Notes: generated from the letters alone by a model not told the origin. A stretch of DNA of 64,000 nt from DASYRM01 sp036004405 (GCA_036004405.1 DASYRM010000037.1:1-64000); one strand, 5' to 3'. Shown: positions 1-9,552, counted from the first letter of the stretch. Program-made: numbers and translations.

Positions 1-793
1 GAATCACCAACGTCCGGTCCTCCTGCCACCGCAACGGAAACGGCGGAATCGTCAAGTCGAGGAGGCGATTCAGGGCGTCGATCTCCCCTTGGATGCTGCC
101 TCCGCTGGCCACATCGATCACCGGGAAGCCAGTCGTGTCGAACACGTCACCGGCGACAATCACGTCGGCGCGGCGGAAGACGACCGCGCTGTCGCCGTCG
201 GAGTGGGCGGCGGGCATCTGCAGCACCTGGATGCCCTCGCCGTTGAGATACATCGGATAGCGTCCGCCGCTGTAGGTCTTGGTGGGCCAGAGCGCAGAGG
301 GGATGGACGGCTGCGCGCTGCTCATCCTCGCCAGCACGTTCTCGTGCGCGAGCACGCTGGCGGCGCCGCCGTTGGTGAAGAGCTCCTCGCTGATGCCGCT
401 GCTTCCCTGGAATCCGAGGATGGTCTGCCCGGCCTTCGAGAGCGTGTCGTTGCCACCGGTGTGCTCGGCGCCCGCGCTCGTGTTGATGATGTAGCGGATC
501 GGCCGGCTCGAGAGCCGCTTCACGGCCGCCAGCACCGTGGCGGATTGTCCCGCCGTGCCGGCGTCGACGAGAATGACGCCCGCCGGTCCCACGTGCACCG
601 CGACGTTTCCACCGGCGCCCGCGAGCATGTAGACGTTCTCGCGGACCTGTACCACGTCGAGCTCGCCGGTGCTGGGCTGCGTTCGGCCGGGTCGCGCCGA
701 CTGGGCGACGAGGGACCCTCCGACGGTCGCCGCGCACAAGGCGACCGCGAGGAACGGCACCGCTCGAACCCAGGAGCCAAGGCCCCTCGTCAT
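1..793 (-). CDS. MBL-fold metallo-hydrolase-like secreted protein (3' end outside window)
   Basis: The reverse strand reads from an ATG at 793 to the left edge (about 264 codons) with no stop, so the C-terminus is missing. The N-terminus (MTRGLGSWVRAVPFLAVAL) is a plausible signal peptide ending near LVAQSA. The rest follows the metallo-beta-lactamase fold: ENVYMLAGAGGNVAV, a strand VILVDAGT, then RYIINTSAGAEHTGGND, and later PAAHSDGDS and VIVAGDVFD. The canonical HxHxDH metal motif should follow INT, but it reads SxGxEH here, so two histidines and the aspartate are changed while H-TGGN, the later H and the GD remain. Close relatives are hydrolases with the sequence NTHxHxDHxGGN. It may bind one metal or none. 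It is divergent from the cytochrome-propeller gene at 952. The fold call is firm; activity is uncertain. Confidence 0.8.
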   Translation of the reverse strand, partial: MTRGLGSWVRAVPFLAVALCAATVGGSLVAQSARPGRTQPSTGELDVVQVRENVYMLAGAGGNVAVHVGPAGVILVDAGTAGQSATVLAAVKRLSSRPIRYIINTSAGAEHTGGNDTLSKAGQTILGFQGSSGISEELFTNGGAASVLAHENVLARMSSAQPSIPSALWPTKTYSGGRYPMYLNGEGIQVLQMPAAHSDGDSAVVFRRADVIVAGDVFDTTGFPVIDVASGGSIQGEIDALNRLLDLTIPPFPLRWQEDRTLVI

Positions 794-951
794 CGGCGCG
801 AGTCTACACCCGCGAAGGTCCGACGGAGTCCACGCCGTACCGGAGGCCTTGGAGGATCCGGCCGCCACAAAAACCGCTTGCGCACTTCCGACCCGTGCGC
901 CTAAGGTAGCGCCGTCGAAGGCGTGATTCGTCCGAGATAGGAGCACAAGAG

Positions 952-2802
952 ATGCGAACGACCCTGCGTCCGTCGATTCTCGCCGCTCTGTTCGTGGCCA
1001 TCGCGCTCCCCGCCGCCGCCGACGATGGCCCCACCATGTACAAGCAGCTGTGCGCCTCGTGTCACGACACCGGCGCCGGTCGCGCGCCGACGCGCGACGT
1101 GCTCCAGGCGATGACGCCGGAGCGCGTGCTCACGGCGATGGAGAGCGGGCCGATGCTGTCGATGGCCAGCGGCCGCACCGGCGTCGAGCGCCGCGCGATC
1201 GCTGAGTTCGTGACGGGCAAGATGTTCTCGGCCGCGTTCAGCACGACGCCGTCGCCGCAGGCGATGTGCCGCGCCGCCTCTGGTGAGTTCGCCAGCCCAC
1301 TGACGGGGCCGCAATGGAACGGCTGGGGCGCGAACACGCAGAACACCCGCTATCAGGACGGCAAGATGGCCGGCCTGGCGGCCGGCGATGTGTCGAAGCT
1401 CAAGCTGAAGTGGGCATTCGGATTCCCCGGCGAGCTGAGCGCCGACGGACAGTCGTCGATTGCGGGGGGACGTGTGTTCGTCGGAACGCAGAGCGGCACG
1501 GTGTACGCGCTGAGCGCCGCGACCGGATGCGTTCATTGGACGTTCACCGCGGGCGCCGCGGTTCGCGCCGCGATCACGATCGCGCGGCTCGAGTCCGGGA
1601 ATCGCCTCGTGGCCTTCGTCGGCGATCGCGCCGCGAACATCTACGCCCTCGACGCGAACACCGGGGCGCTGATCTGGAAGAGCCACGTCGACGACCATCC
1701 GTCTGCCCGCGTCACCGCCTCGCCGACGTATCACAACGGCCGCCTGTATGTCGGCGTCGCCTCCGGTGAGGAGACCGCCGGCGCCGTCGCGGAGTACGAG
1801 TGCTGCACCTTCCGGGGCAGTCTCGTGGCGCTTGACGCCTCGACCGGCGCGCGGGTTTGGAAGACGTACACGATCGAGGAGCCGCAGAAGCGCGCGAAGA
1901 ACCGGATCGGAACGCAGCAGTGGGGGCCCTCAGGTGCGCCGATCTGGTCGAGCCCGGCGATCGACACGCAGAAAAACGCGGTCTACGCCACGACGGGCAA
2001 CAACTACAGCGGGCCCGCCACCGATCGCAGCGATGCGTTCGTGGCGTTCGATATGACCTCCGGGGCCATCGTGTGGTCGCGGCAGATGACCGCCTCGGAC
2101 GACTGGAACACCGCCTGTCGGCTGACCGATCAGACCAACTGCACCAACAAGGACGCCCCGGACTTCGACTTCGCCTCGCCGCCGATCCTCGTGTCGTTGG
2201 CCAACGGCCGGCGCGCGATCGTCGCCGGTCAGAAGTCGGGGGTCGTGCACGCCCTCGATCCCGATCGCGGGGGCGAGATCCTCTGGCAGGAGCGCGTCGG
2301 TAAGGGGGGCATCAACGGCGGCGTGCAGTGGGGGTCGGCGTCCGACGGGTCCAACGTCTACGTTGCGCTGTCCGACCTGGCGCGCTTCCCGGTTCCCAAC
2401 AGTCAGGCCACCATTCCCGATCCGGAGGCGGGTGGCGGCATGTTCGCCTTCAGTCTCGACAGCGGCAAGCGCGTGTGGGAGACCCCGGCGCCCCGAGCCT
2501 GCAAGAATCGCGATCGGTGCAGTCCGGCACAATCGGCCGCGGTGAGCGCGATCCCTGGCGTCGTCTTCTCGGGCGCGATCGACGGTCATCTGCGCGCCTA
2601 TTCCACGACCAACGGATCGATCATCTGGGACGTTGATACGGTTCAAAGCTACAAGACCACCAACGGCGTACCCGCTCGAGGAGGATCGTTGAACGTTGCC
2701 GGGCCCGCCATCAGCGGTGGCACGGTGATCATCAACTCCGGTTACGTGCAAAACGGCATGCCGGGCAACGCGCTGCTCGCCTATACCGTGGATGGCAAGT
2801 AG
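952..2802 (+). CDS. Cytochrome c-PQQ propeller dehydrogenase, polyvinyl-alcohol dehydrogenase-like
   Basis: A 616-residue exported quinohaemoprotein. A signal peptide (residues 1-23, cut after PAAA) is followed by a class I cytochrome c domain with a single haem site CASCH at 34-38. An eight-bladed PQQ-type propeller fills the rest, with repeated blade ends such as GTVYALSAATG, NIYALDANTG, GSLVALDASTG and GEILWQERVG. The order haem first, then propeller, and the stretch ASPTYHNGRLYVGVASGEE resemble polyvinyl-alcohol dehydrogenase-type enzymes, which oxidise alcohols and pass electrons through the fused haem. The substrate cannot be read from sequence. The start is supported by a Shine-Dalgarno AGGAG upstream of the ATG. 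It appears monocistronic and faces the convergent permease gene 40 nt away. Confidence 0.85.
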   Translation: MRTTLRPSILAALFVAIALPAAADDGPTMYKQLCASCHDTGAGRAPTRDVLQAMTPERVLTAMESGPMLSMASGRTGVERRAIAEFVTGKMFSAAFSTTPSPQAMCRAASGEFASPLTGPQWNGWGANTQNTRYQDGKMAGLAAGDVSKLKLKWAFGFPGELSADGQSSIAGGRVFVGTQSGTVYALSAATGCVHWTFTAGAAVRAAITIARLESGNRLVAFVGDRAANIYALDANTGALIWKSHVDDHPSARVTASPTYHNGRLYVGVASGEETAGAVAEYECCTFRGSLVALDASTGARVWKTYTIEEPQKRAKNRIGTQQWGPSGAPIWSSPAIDTQKNAVYATTGNNYSGPATDRSDAFVAFDMTSGAIVWSRQMTASDDWNTACRLTDQTNCTNKDAPDFDFASPPILVSLANGRRAIVAGQKSGVVHALDPDRGGEILWQERVGKGGINGGVQWGSASDGSNVYVALSDLARFPVPNSQATIPDPEAGGGMFAFSLDSGKRVWETPAPRACKNRDRCSPAQSAAVSAIPGVVFSGAIDGHLRAYSTTNGSIIWDVDTVQSYKTTNGVPARGGSLNVAGPAISGGTVIINSGYVQNGMPGNALLAYTVDGK

Positions 2803-2842
2803 GGGCAAGAACCAGTAACGCCCTCAGCCGCTGACCACACGC

Positions 2843-5530
2843 CTACTCGGTTCGCAGCGCGGCCAGCGGATCGGTGCGCGTGGCGCGTCTGGCCGGCACA
2901 TACGACGCCAGCATGGCGACGACGGCAAATGCCGCCGTCGTGCCGACGAACGTCACCGCGTCGAGCGGCGCGACGCCGAACAGCATGCCCCGCAAATAGC
3001 GCGTCAGTACGATCGCGCCCGCGACGCCGATCGCCAGACCGAGCGCGGTCAGCGCGCCGCCCTCACGCAGCACCATCGCCATGACCTCCCGGCGCTGGGC
3101 GCCCAGCGCCATGCGCAGTCCGATCTCGGGGGTACGGAGTGAGACCGCGTACGCCAGCAGGCTGTAGACGCCGAGCGCGGCGAGCACCGCCGCCATCAAG
3201 GCAAAGAGTCCGAGGGCGATGGCGTAGAAGCGCGGGCGTGTCAGCGAGCCGGCCACGACGTCCTGCATGTTGACGGCGCCATCGACGGCTGCGAGCGGCT
3301 CGAGCTGGTGCACGAGCACGCGGATCGCTGGTACCAGGCCGGCCGGATCCCCGGTGGCGCGCATTGCGAAGGACAGGAACGTGGGCGTGGCGTCGACGAA
3401 GCCGAAGCCCGTCCAGCCTGCCGCGCGAGCCGCGTCGTTCATTCGTGCAGGATCCACGTATGCCCACGGGTCGGGCTCCAGGTCGAGGGCTTGTGCGCGG
3501 ACGTCGGCCACCACGCCGACGACCTGCCAGGAGATGCCGCCGAGGTCGACCGTTTTCCCGATTGGGCGCACACTGCCGAAGAAGCGGCGCGCCAGCTCGC
3601 GGTTCACCAGCATCGGTGGCGGCCTGAGGCGCGCGTCCGCGTCGTCGAGCCATCGCCCCTCGACCAACGTGGCGCCGATCGCGCGGAGGTAGCCGGGGCT
3701 CGTCACGCTGGCTCGTTGCAAGCGCAGTCGCTCCTGTCCGAAGACGTCCTTGGGCGACATGCCCGGCGGCGTGAGAATCCATCCGAGTTGCAGCGTCGAG
3801 AGCGGCGCGGCGCCGGTGAAGCCGGCGGCCTGCACACCCGGAAGTTTCGAGACGCGGGCCGAGAGGTCGGTCGCCAATGCGAGACGTCTGGCGGCAGTGA
3901 GCCCATTGGGGACGACCAGCTCGAAGGTGAGCGTGCGGGCCGGAGCGAATCCCAGATCGACCCGGGAGAGCCGGACGAAGCTGCCAATCAGCAGGCCGGC
4001 CGCGACGAGCAGGATCGTCGCGAGCGAGAGCTGGGTGATGGTCAACGCGGCCGGGGCACCGCGGCGGATCCAGGTGAGCCGCCGCGATCGGCTGCGGGCG
4101 TTCGGCCGCAGCACCGATGCGGTGCGCGAGTACTGCAGTGCGGGAAGCACGCCGAACACCAGTCCTGTCACCAGGCACACCGCCGACGCGAACGCCAGCA
4201 CCGAGGCGTCGATCGTGACACGCTCCAGCCCCGGCAGCAGATCGCGGTGTCCGCCATAGAGGGCCGGGAGGTCGATCGTCTCGAGGCGCCTGGCCAGCGA
4301 GAGGCCGCCGTGCGCCACCGCCAGGCCGGCAAGGCTTCCGGTGATGGCCAGCACGGCGCTCTCGGTCAGGACTTGCCGGACGATACGCGTCCGCGCGGCG
4401 CCGATGGCGTGGCGGATGCGCAGCTCGTGTTGTCGGGCGCCGCCTCGTGCGAGCAGCAGATTCGCGACGTTCATGCAGACGATGAGCAGCACGAGAGCCA
4501 CCGAGGTCACGAGCGCGCGCAGGGCCGGGCGGAACTCGCCGATGATGTGGTCCTGCAGCCCGACGACCTCGAATCTCGGAGACTGCGTCCCGGACCGAGG
4601 AGCGTCGCCGATGAAGGCGCTGCCGATGATGTTCGCCTCGGCCGAGGCGGCGGCGATCGAAGCGCCGTCACGGAGCCTCGCCAGGACGTTCACGGTCATG
4701 ATGCGTTCGGCGGTGTCGGGCTCGACGACGTAGGGCGTCCAGAACTCCGTCTGGGGCTGTGGAAAGCCGACCGCCGGCGGCGTGACGCCCACGATCGTGT
4801 GGGGCTGCCCGTCAAGCGTGATCGATTTGCCGACGACGCCCCGGTCGCTCGCAAAGACACGGCGCCAGAGTGCGTCCGCGAGGACGACGACGTGGGTTTC
4901 GCGTTCGTCGCCGGATCGGAGGAGGCGGCCCAGCGCCGGACGCACCCCGAGCATCGCGAACAGCGACGCCGACACCCGGGCGCCGTTGAGGCGGAGAGTC
5001 GTTTCGCCGATCGACACGGTGGCCGCCGCGTCCATCGACGCCGCGAGGTCCATCGTCTTCGTCTCGTCCCGCCACCAGAGAAACGCATCCTGGTTCATGC
5101 CGGTCGTCGTGACCGGCGTCCCGGACGGGCTCTCGGCGGCCGGGACGTGTTCGACAATGCGAACCAGCCTGTCCGCCCGCGGGTAGGGTAGCGGCCGCAA
5201 CAGCAGCGTGTTGACGACGCTGAACACCGCCGTGGTCGCGCCGATGCCGAGCGCGAGCGTCAGAACGGCAGCGAGCGTGAAGCCTGGAGTGCGCGTAAAG
5301 CTCCGGAGCGCGTAGCGGACGTCCTGCCACGCCTGATCCAGCCACAGCAGCCTGGAGGACTCATAGAAGCGCTCGCGCGCGGCGGTGACGTTTCCGAACG
5401 CACGCCGCGCTTCCGCCCGAGCGTCCTCCGGCGTGCGGCCTTCGGCCATCAGCCGATCGATCTCGATCGCAAGGTGCGCGTCGATCTCGTGAGCGAAGTC
5501 GTCGTGGCTGCGCTTCTTACGGGTCGACAT
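2843..5530 (-). CDS. ADOP-family ABC transporter permease (MacB-like, acidobacterial type)
   Basis: An 895-residue membrane protein. After MSTRKKRSHDDF comes a soluble helical segment (about 1-65) with GRTPEDARAEARRAFGNV, typical of the acidobacterial duplicated orphan permeases. Then follows RYALRSFTRTPGFTLAAV and the first transmembrane helix, a periplasmic MacB_PCD domain, three helices (FtsX core near LLIVCMNVANLLLARGG), a second MacB_PCD domain and a second FtsX core (SLLAYAVSLRTPEIGLRMALG). No ATPase gene is adjacent, as usual for this family. The reading frame stays open upstream to 5719. I chose ATG 5530 because it opens the conserved N-terminus and the extra 63 residues are low-complexity. 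A 13-bp inverted repeat overlaps this start. Confidence 0.93.
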   Translation of the reverse strand: MSTRKKRSHDDFAHEIDAHLAIEIDRLMAEGRTPEDARAEARRAFGNVTAARERFYESSRLLWLDQAWQDVRYALRSFTRTPGFTLAAVLTLALGIGATTAVFSVVNTLLLRPLPYPRADRLVRIVEHVPAAESPSGTPVTTTGMNQDAFLWWRDETKTMDLAASMDAAATVSIGETTLRLNGARVSASLFAMLGVRPALGRLLRSGDERETHVVVLADALWRRVFASDRGVVGKSITLDGQPHTIVGVTPPAVGFPQPQTEFWTPYVVEPDTAERIMTVNVLARLRDGASIAAASAEANIIGSAFIGDAPRSGTQSPRFEVVGLQDHIIGEFRPALRALVTSVALVLLIVCMNVANLLLARGGARQHELRIRHAIGAARTRIVRQVLTESAVLAITGSLAGLAVAHGGLSLARRLETIDLPALYGGHRDLLPGLERVTIDASVLAFASAVCLVTGLVFGVLPALQYSRTASVLRPNARSRSRRLTWIRRGAPAALTITQLSLATILLVAAGLLIGSFVRLSRVDLGFAPARTLTFELVVPNGLTAARRLALATDLSARVSKLPGVQAAGFTGAAPLSTLQLGWILTPPGMSPKDVFGQERLRLQRASVTSPGYLRAIGATLVEGRWLDDADARLRPPPMLVNRELARRFFGSVRPIGKTVDLGGISWQVVGVVADVRAQALDLEPDPWAYVDPARMNDAARAAGWTGFGFVDATPTFLSFAMRATGDPAGLVPAIRVLVHQLEPLAAVDGAVNMQDVVAGSLTRPRFYAIALGLFALMAAVLAALGVYSLLAYAVSLRTPEIGLRMALGAQRREVMAMVLREGGALTALGLAIGVAGAIVLTRYLRGMLFGVAPLDAVTFVGTTAAFAVVAMLASYVPARRATRTDPLAALRTE

Positions 5531-5569
5531 TCGACAGGAGAATCTCCCACGCGCGGGTCGAATGTCAAC
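5523..5569 (-). promoter_or_regulatory. Inverted repeat over permease promoter and start (candidate operator)
   Basis: GTCGACATTCGAC (5523-5535) and GTCGAATGTCAAC (5557-5569) form an inverted repeat matching at 12 of 13 positions, with a 21-bp spacer. The outer arm contains a consensus -35 TTGACA on the reverse strand (5563-5568). The inner arm contains the permease start codon (5528-5530). Bound protein would block both promoter and start. ADOP permeases are often controlled by PadR-type repressors, but none is encoded nearby. Confidence 0.45.
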
Positions 5570-5702
5570 CCAAGTACGATCGTTGTCTGCTCCAGGCCAG
5601 ACCAAACTCCGGCGGGGCCAGGACGAGCGGGTGCCAACGCCGGGTTTTTCTCCCAGATTGGCGCTCGCCGTCTCATCACGAATCTTGCAACCCCGTCCGG
5701 GC

Positions 5703-6818
5703 GTGCGCGTGTCACTCAACCTGCGTCTGATGATGGCGGCGTATGTCCTGGGAGTCGCCGCGGGCGCCGGTGTGCTTCACGCGCAGGCGCCACGGAGCGA
5801 CGCCCATACGCTGCTGCAGCAAGCGGCGGCGGCGCTCGAGGGGCAGCGATTCGGCGACGCGCTCGACGCGTTCACACGCGCGTCGACGCTCGTGCCCCGC
5901 GATCCATCAGTGTGCGTCGGAGCAGGCATCGCGGCGACGAAGCTTGGCCGGAACGACGAGGCCGAAGCCTGGTTTCAACGCGCGCTCACGCTGGCGCCTG
6001 GACTCACGGCCGCATCAGAGTGGCTGGGGGAATTGCAGTACCACGAAGGGCGGCTGAAAGAGGCGATCGCCACCGTCGAGTCGGCATTGAAGCTGGCACC
6101 GAAGGCCGGAGTGCTCGAGCGCCGGCTGAACGACTGGCGCAAGGAGACGCAGCTGCAGGACCGCTTCTACGAGTCTCGCGGCGCGCACTTCGTCGTGTTG
6201 TTCGAAGGGCCGGCCGACGAATCGCTGGCGCGCCGCGTCGTCGAGCTGCTCGAACAGGCGTACTGGCGTATCGGCGGTGTGCTGACCGCGTACCCGCCGA
6301 AGCCCATCCAGGTCGTCCTCTATACGAGCGAGCAGTTCCGGGACATCACGCGGATGCCGGCATGGACGGCCGCGGCGTACGACGGTCGCATTCGGGTGCC
6401 GATCAAGGGTGCGCTCGCGGACCTCGAGCAGCTCGATCGCGTGCTCGCACACGAGTTCGTTCACGCCGTTGTCGCCATGCTGGGCGGACGTAACGTGCCG
6501 GTGTGGGTGAACGAGGGGCTGGCCGTCACGCTCGAGCCGGGCGCGAAGGATGACGTCGACGCGGTGCTCGCCCACGCTCGCACGCGCCCGGCGCTGCAGG
6601 GTCTGCACGGCAGCTTCAGCCGTCTGTCCGCAGAGGATGCGAGCGTCGCCTACGCCGTGAGCGCGCACGCCGTCAAGCGGATGATCGATCTGCGCGGCCC
6701 CTATGCCGCCGTTGCGCTGTTGCAGGACCTTGCGCGTGGCGCCGAGTTCGCCAGCGCCTTTCAGCAACGGGTGGCGATGCGCTACGAAGACTTTCAGGCG
6801 ATGATCGCGCGCGACTGA
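5703..6818 (+). CDS. Secreted TPR protein with peptidase MA-like zincin domain
   Basis: About 371 residues with the GTG start at 5703; 5709 and 5730 are alternatives. The frame is open to 5562, but that part reads as noise and lies over the divergent permease promoter. A signal peptide (RLMMAAYVLGVAAGAG to HAQA) is followed by TPR-like helices (DAHTLLQQAAAALEG to ALKLAPKAG, about 35-140). A gluzincin-type domain then carries HEFVH at 250-254 and a downstream NEGLA glutamate, the expected zinc ligands. Such secreted TPR-zincins are common in Acidobacteriota and have no assigned substrate. The same domain recurs at the C-terminus of the M56 protein at 59941-61563. Confidence 0.75.
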   Translation: MRVSLNLRLMMAAYVLGVAAGAGVLHAQAPRSDAHTLLQQAAAALEGQRFGDALDAFTRASTLVPRDPSVCVGAGIAATKLGRNDEAEAWFQRALTLAPGLTAASEWLGELQYHEGRLKEAIATVESALKLAPKAGVLERRLNDWRKETQLQDRFYESRGAHFVVLFEGPADESLARRVVELLEQAYWRIGGVLTAYPPKPIQVVLYTSEQFRDITRMPAWTAAAYDGRIRVPIKGALADLEQLDRVLAHEFVHAVVAMLGGRNVPVWVNEGLAVTLEPGAKDDVDAVLAHARTRPALQGLHGSFSRLSAEDASVAYAVSAHAVKRMIDLRGPYAAVALLQDLARGAEFASAFQQRVAMRYEDFQAMIARD

Positions 6819-6833
6819 GGCTGCCGGTCTTCA

Positions 6834-6850
6834 GGGCGGCCCTGCCGCCC
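6834..6850 (+). terminator. GC hairpin between TPR-zincin and kinase genes
   Basis: GGGCGGC-CCT-GCCGCCC is a perfect 7-bp stem with a 3-nt loop, 15 nt after the preceding stop and directly before the kinase -10 box. There is no T-run, so intrinsic termination is uncertain. Confidence 0.4.
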
Positions 6851-6851
6851 G

Positions 6852-6857
6852 TATAAT
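6852..6857 (+). promoter_or_regulatory. Promoter -10 TATAAT for the Ser/Thr kinase gene
   Basis: A perfect TATAAT lies 9 nt before ATG 6867, so transcription should begin about 2-3 nt before the start codon. A weak -35 (TTCAGG, 6830-6835) is 16 bp upstream, inside the hairpin. No Shine-Dalgarno fits, which supports leaderless translation. Confidence 0.6.
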
Positions 6858-6866
6858 CGCGTCCGC

Positions 6867-9506
6867 ATGGCCATCTCTCCCGGCTCCCGTGTCGGTCCGT
6901 ACGAGGTCACCTCCCAGCTGGGCGAAGGAGGCATGGGCGTCGTCTTTCGGGGCCGCGACTCTCGACTGCAGCGCGATGTCGCCCTGAAGCTGCTCCCGGA
7001 CCACTTCGCGAACGATGCCGATCGGCTGCCGCGGTTCGAGCGCGAGGCGCAGGTGCTGGCCTCGCTGAACCACGCCAACATCGCTCACATTTACGGGCTC
7101 GAGGCGGTCGGAGGCTCCACCTGCATCGTCATGGAGCTGGTGGAAGGAGAGACGCTCGAGGATCGGTTGCGGAAGGGGCCGCTCCCGCTCGATGAGGCGA
7201 TCCACATCGCGCGCCAGGTCGCCGATGCGCTGGCCGCGGCTCACGAACGCGGCATCGTCCATCGGGACTTGAAGCCGGCCAACATCAAGCTCACGCCGGC
7301 TGGCACGGTCAAGGTGCTCGACTTCGGCCTGGCCAAGGCGCTGGGTCCGAAGACCTCCGATATCGGCGCGACCGCGATGCCCACGGTGGCGAGCGGATCC
7401 CTGCCCGGCCTCATCATGGGCACGCCTCGCTACATGTCGCCGGAGCAGGCGCGCGGCCTGGAGGTGGACTCGCGCACCGACATCTGGGCGTTCGGCTGCG
7501 TGCTCTACGAGATGTTGACGGCGCGCCAGGCCTTTGGCGGCGAAACGATCACCGACGTGCTGGCGACGATCGTGACCAGCCCGCCGGATCTGAATCTGCT
7601 GCCGAAGAACACACCGCCGGCGATCCGGCTTCTGCTGTCTCTCACGTTGAACAAGAACAGCGCGCAGCGGCTTCAGCACATTGGAGACGCCCGGCTGTTC
7701 ATGGACGGGTCCTTGGCGGCGAGTGCTCCGATCGCCGCCGCGCCTTCAGGATCACTGGCCAGGCGGGGCCTGTGGCTGGTGGCGGCGCTCGCCATAGCGT
7801 TGGCCGGGGCCGGTGTGTCTGCGCTGCTGTATGGCCGTCGCGCACCAGTGGCCACCTCGCCGATGCGTTTCCAGCTGTCGCTGGCGGGTCTCGTGGGTTC
7901 GCCGATCCTCTCGCCCGATGGCAAATCGCTCGCGTATGCCACGCAGCCTGCGGACGGCAAGCGGATGCTGTCGATTCGGCCCATCGGGTCGGAGAATGGC
8001 CAGACCATCGCCGGCACGGAGAACATCGGTGGCCTGTTGTGGTCTCCGGACAGCCGCCGGATCGCGACTATTGCCGATGGCGTACTGAAGATCATCGACC
8101 TGGCGAGCGGCGCGTCGCGGCAGATCGGTAGCGTCGGCGGGACGCGTGGCGGAAGCTGGAACGGCGATGGCACCATCCTTCTGTCGCGCGTCAGCGACAA
8201 CGTCGTCGTGCGCATGGCGGATTCCGGAGGACCCCTGACGCCCGTCACGAAGCTGGACGCCGGTCGCAAAGAGGTACTTCACGCGCTTCCGGTGTTCCTT
8301 CCCGACGGACGCCATTTCCTCTATGTGGCGGTGGCTGGAGCCCCTGAGGAATCCGGGATCTTTCTCGCGTCGCTGGAGGGCTCCGAGGCGCCGGTTCGAG
8401 TGATCCAGTTGCAGCCGAATCGGTTCAACGGCATGGCCTACGTGGCCGGCTACCTGGTGTACATGAACGAAGGCATGCTCCTCGCCCAGCGTGTCGACGC
8501 GAGTGGGCATCCGCAGGGAACGTCCACCGTCCTCGCCGACAACATCGACAACACCTTCACGGTCTCGAACACCGGGCTGTTGATCTATCACCGGGCGACG
8601 CCGACGGCCGGGAAGCAGCTGCTCTGGTTCACTCGCGACGGCCGGCAGGTCGGCCAGGCGGGTCCCGTCGAGAACTACGGCAATGTCGACATCTCTCCCA
8701 AGGGAGACCGCGCGGCCGTCGACCTCATTGCGAACAACAATCGGGACATCTGGGTGGTCGATCTCCAGCGGTCGGTGGCGCAACCGGTCACGTTCGATGC
8801 AGCCGCCGACTGGACCGCGTCGTGGTCGCCAGACGGGAGCCAGTTGGCCTTCGCGTCGACGAGAGCCGCGAACGATGGCGTGACGAAGATCTACGAGAAG
8901 TCTTCGACCGGCGCGGGAGGGGAGACCATTCTTCCGTCCGGCGACGTGTCATCCATTCCGGTGCACTGGTCGGCCGACGGCAAGTACATCGTCTTTTCCC
9001 GCCTGCGGAAGGCTGGCAGCACGTCAAGTTACGACACCTGGCTGCTGCCGTTGTTCGGCGATCGCAAGCCCACGCCGCTCCTCGAAACCGGTTTCGACAA
9101 ATTTCAGGCGCGTGTCTCGCCCAACAGCAATCTGATCGCCTACTCCACGAACGAATCGGGGACCTATCAAATCGTCGTCCAGACGTTCCCGGACGCGAGC
9201 GGTGGGAAGTGGCAGATCAGCGCGGACGGCGGCATCGAGCCGAAGTGGCGCCGGGACGGCCGCGAACTGTATTACCTCGGCCTCGACGGCAAGCTGATGT
9301 CGGTGTCGATCGGTGGTCCGCCGTTCAGCGCCGGCCGCCCCGTCGAACTGTTTCAGACGCCTCTCGCGGTGAATCGCGCGCAGCCCACACGGGATCGCCG
9401 CTACGACGTGGCTCCCGACGGCCACTTCTTGATGGTGATTCCATCCGCGACGGGCCCCGCCGCACCGTATTCGGTGGTCGTGAACTGGAACCTCGGCCTC
9501 GAGTAG
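6867..9506 (+). CDS. Membrane Ser/Thr protein kinase with TolB-like beta-propeller
   Basis: An 879-residue Hanks-type kinase of the PknB class. The kinase domain (about 10-275) has the glycine loop LGEGGMG, catalytic lysine in VALK (K41), HRDLKPAN (132-138), DFGLAK (152-157) and GTPRYMSPEQ. A single membrane helix follows near 301-323 (GLWLVAALAIALAGAG). The extracytoplasmic half is a WD40/PD40 propeller with repeats such as SPDGKSLAYA, WSPDSRRIA, SPKGDRAAV and WSPDGSQLAFAS. Intact catalytic residues predict an active kinase that senses through the propeller. Targets are unknown. Kinase-propeller fusions are greatly expanded in Acidobacteriota. The start follows a perfect TATAAT by 9 nt. Confidence 0.93.
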   Translation: MAISPGSRVGPYEVTSQLGEGGMGVVFRGRDSRLQRDVALKLLPDHFANDADRLPRFEREAQVLASLNHANIAHIYGLEAVGGSTCIVMELVEGETLEDRLRKGPLPLDEAIHIARQVADALAAAHERGIVHRDLKPANIKLTPAGTVKVLDFGLAKALGPKTSDIGATAMPTVASGSLPGLIMGTPRYMSPEQARGLEVDSRTDIWAFGCVLYEMLTARQAFGGETITDVLATIVTSPPDLNLLPKNTPPAIRLLLSLTLNKNSAQRLQHIGDARLFMDGSLAASAPIAAAPSGSLARRGLWLVAALAIALAGAGVSALLYGRRAPVATSPMRFQLSLAGLVGSPILSPDGKSLAYATQPADGKRMLSIRPIGSENGQTIAGTENIGGLLWSPDSRRIATIADGVLKIIDLASGASRQIGSVGGTRGGSWNGDGTILLSRVSDNVVVRMADSGGPLTPVTKLDAGRKEVLHALPVFLPDGRHFLYVAVAGAPEESGIFLASLEGSEAPVRVIQLQPNRFNGMAYVAGYLVYMNEGMLLAQRVDASGHPQGTSTVLADNIDNTFTVSNTGLLIYHRATPTAGKQLLWFTRDGRQVGQAGPVENYGNVDISPKGDRAAVDLIANNNRDIWVVDLQRSVAQPVTFDAAADWTASWSPDGSQLAFASTRAANDGVTKIYEKSSTGAGGETILPSGDVSSIPVHWSADGKYIVFSRLRKAGSTSSYDTWLLPLFGDRKPTPLLETGFDKFQARVSPNSNLIAYSTNESGTYQIVVQTFPDASGGKWQISADGGIEPKWRRDGRELYYLGLDGKLMSVSIGGPPFSAGRPVELFQTPLAVNRAQPTRDRRYDVAPDGHFLMVIPSATGPAAPYSVVVNWNLGLE

Positions 9507-9552
9507 CTGAGCCTTTCGCGGCTGCACGACCCTGCACGCACGCATTGCCATC

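Noticed and set aside
89..904. Forward frame of 271 codons over the first gene
   Set aside because: Antisense to the MBL-fold gene, no recognisable protein pattern.
3308..5191. 627-codon forward frame opposite the ADOP permease
   Set aside because: Low-complexity Arg/Gly/Ala composition and complete overlap with a well-supported permease mark it as a shadow.
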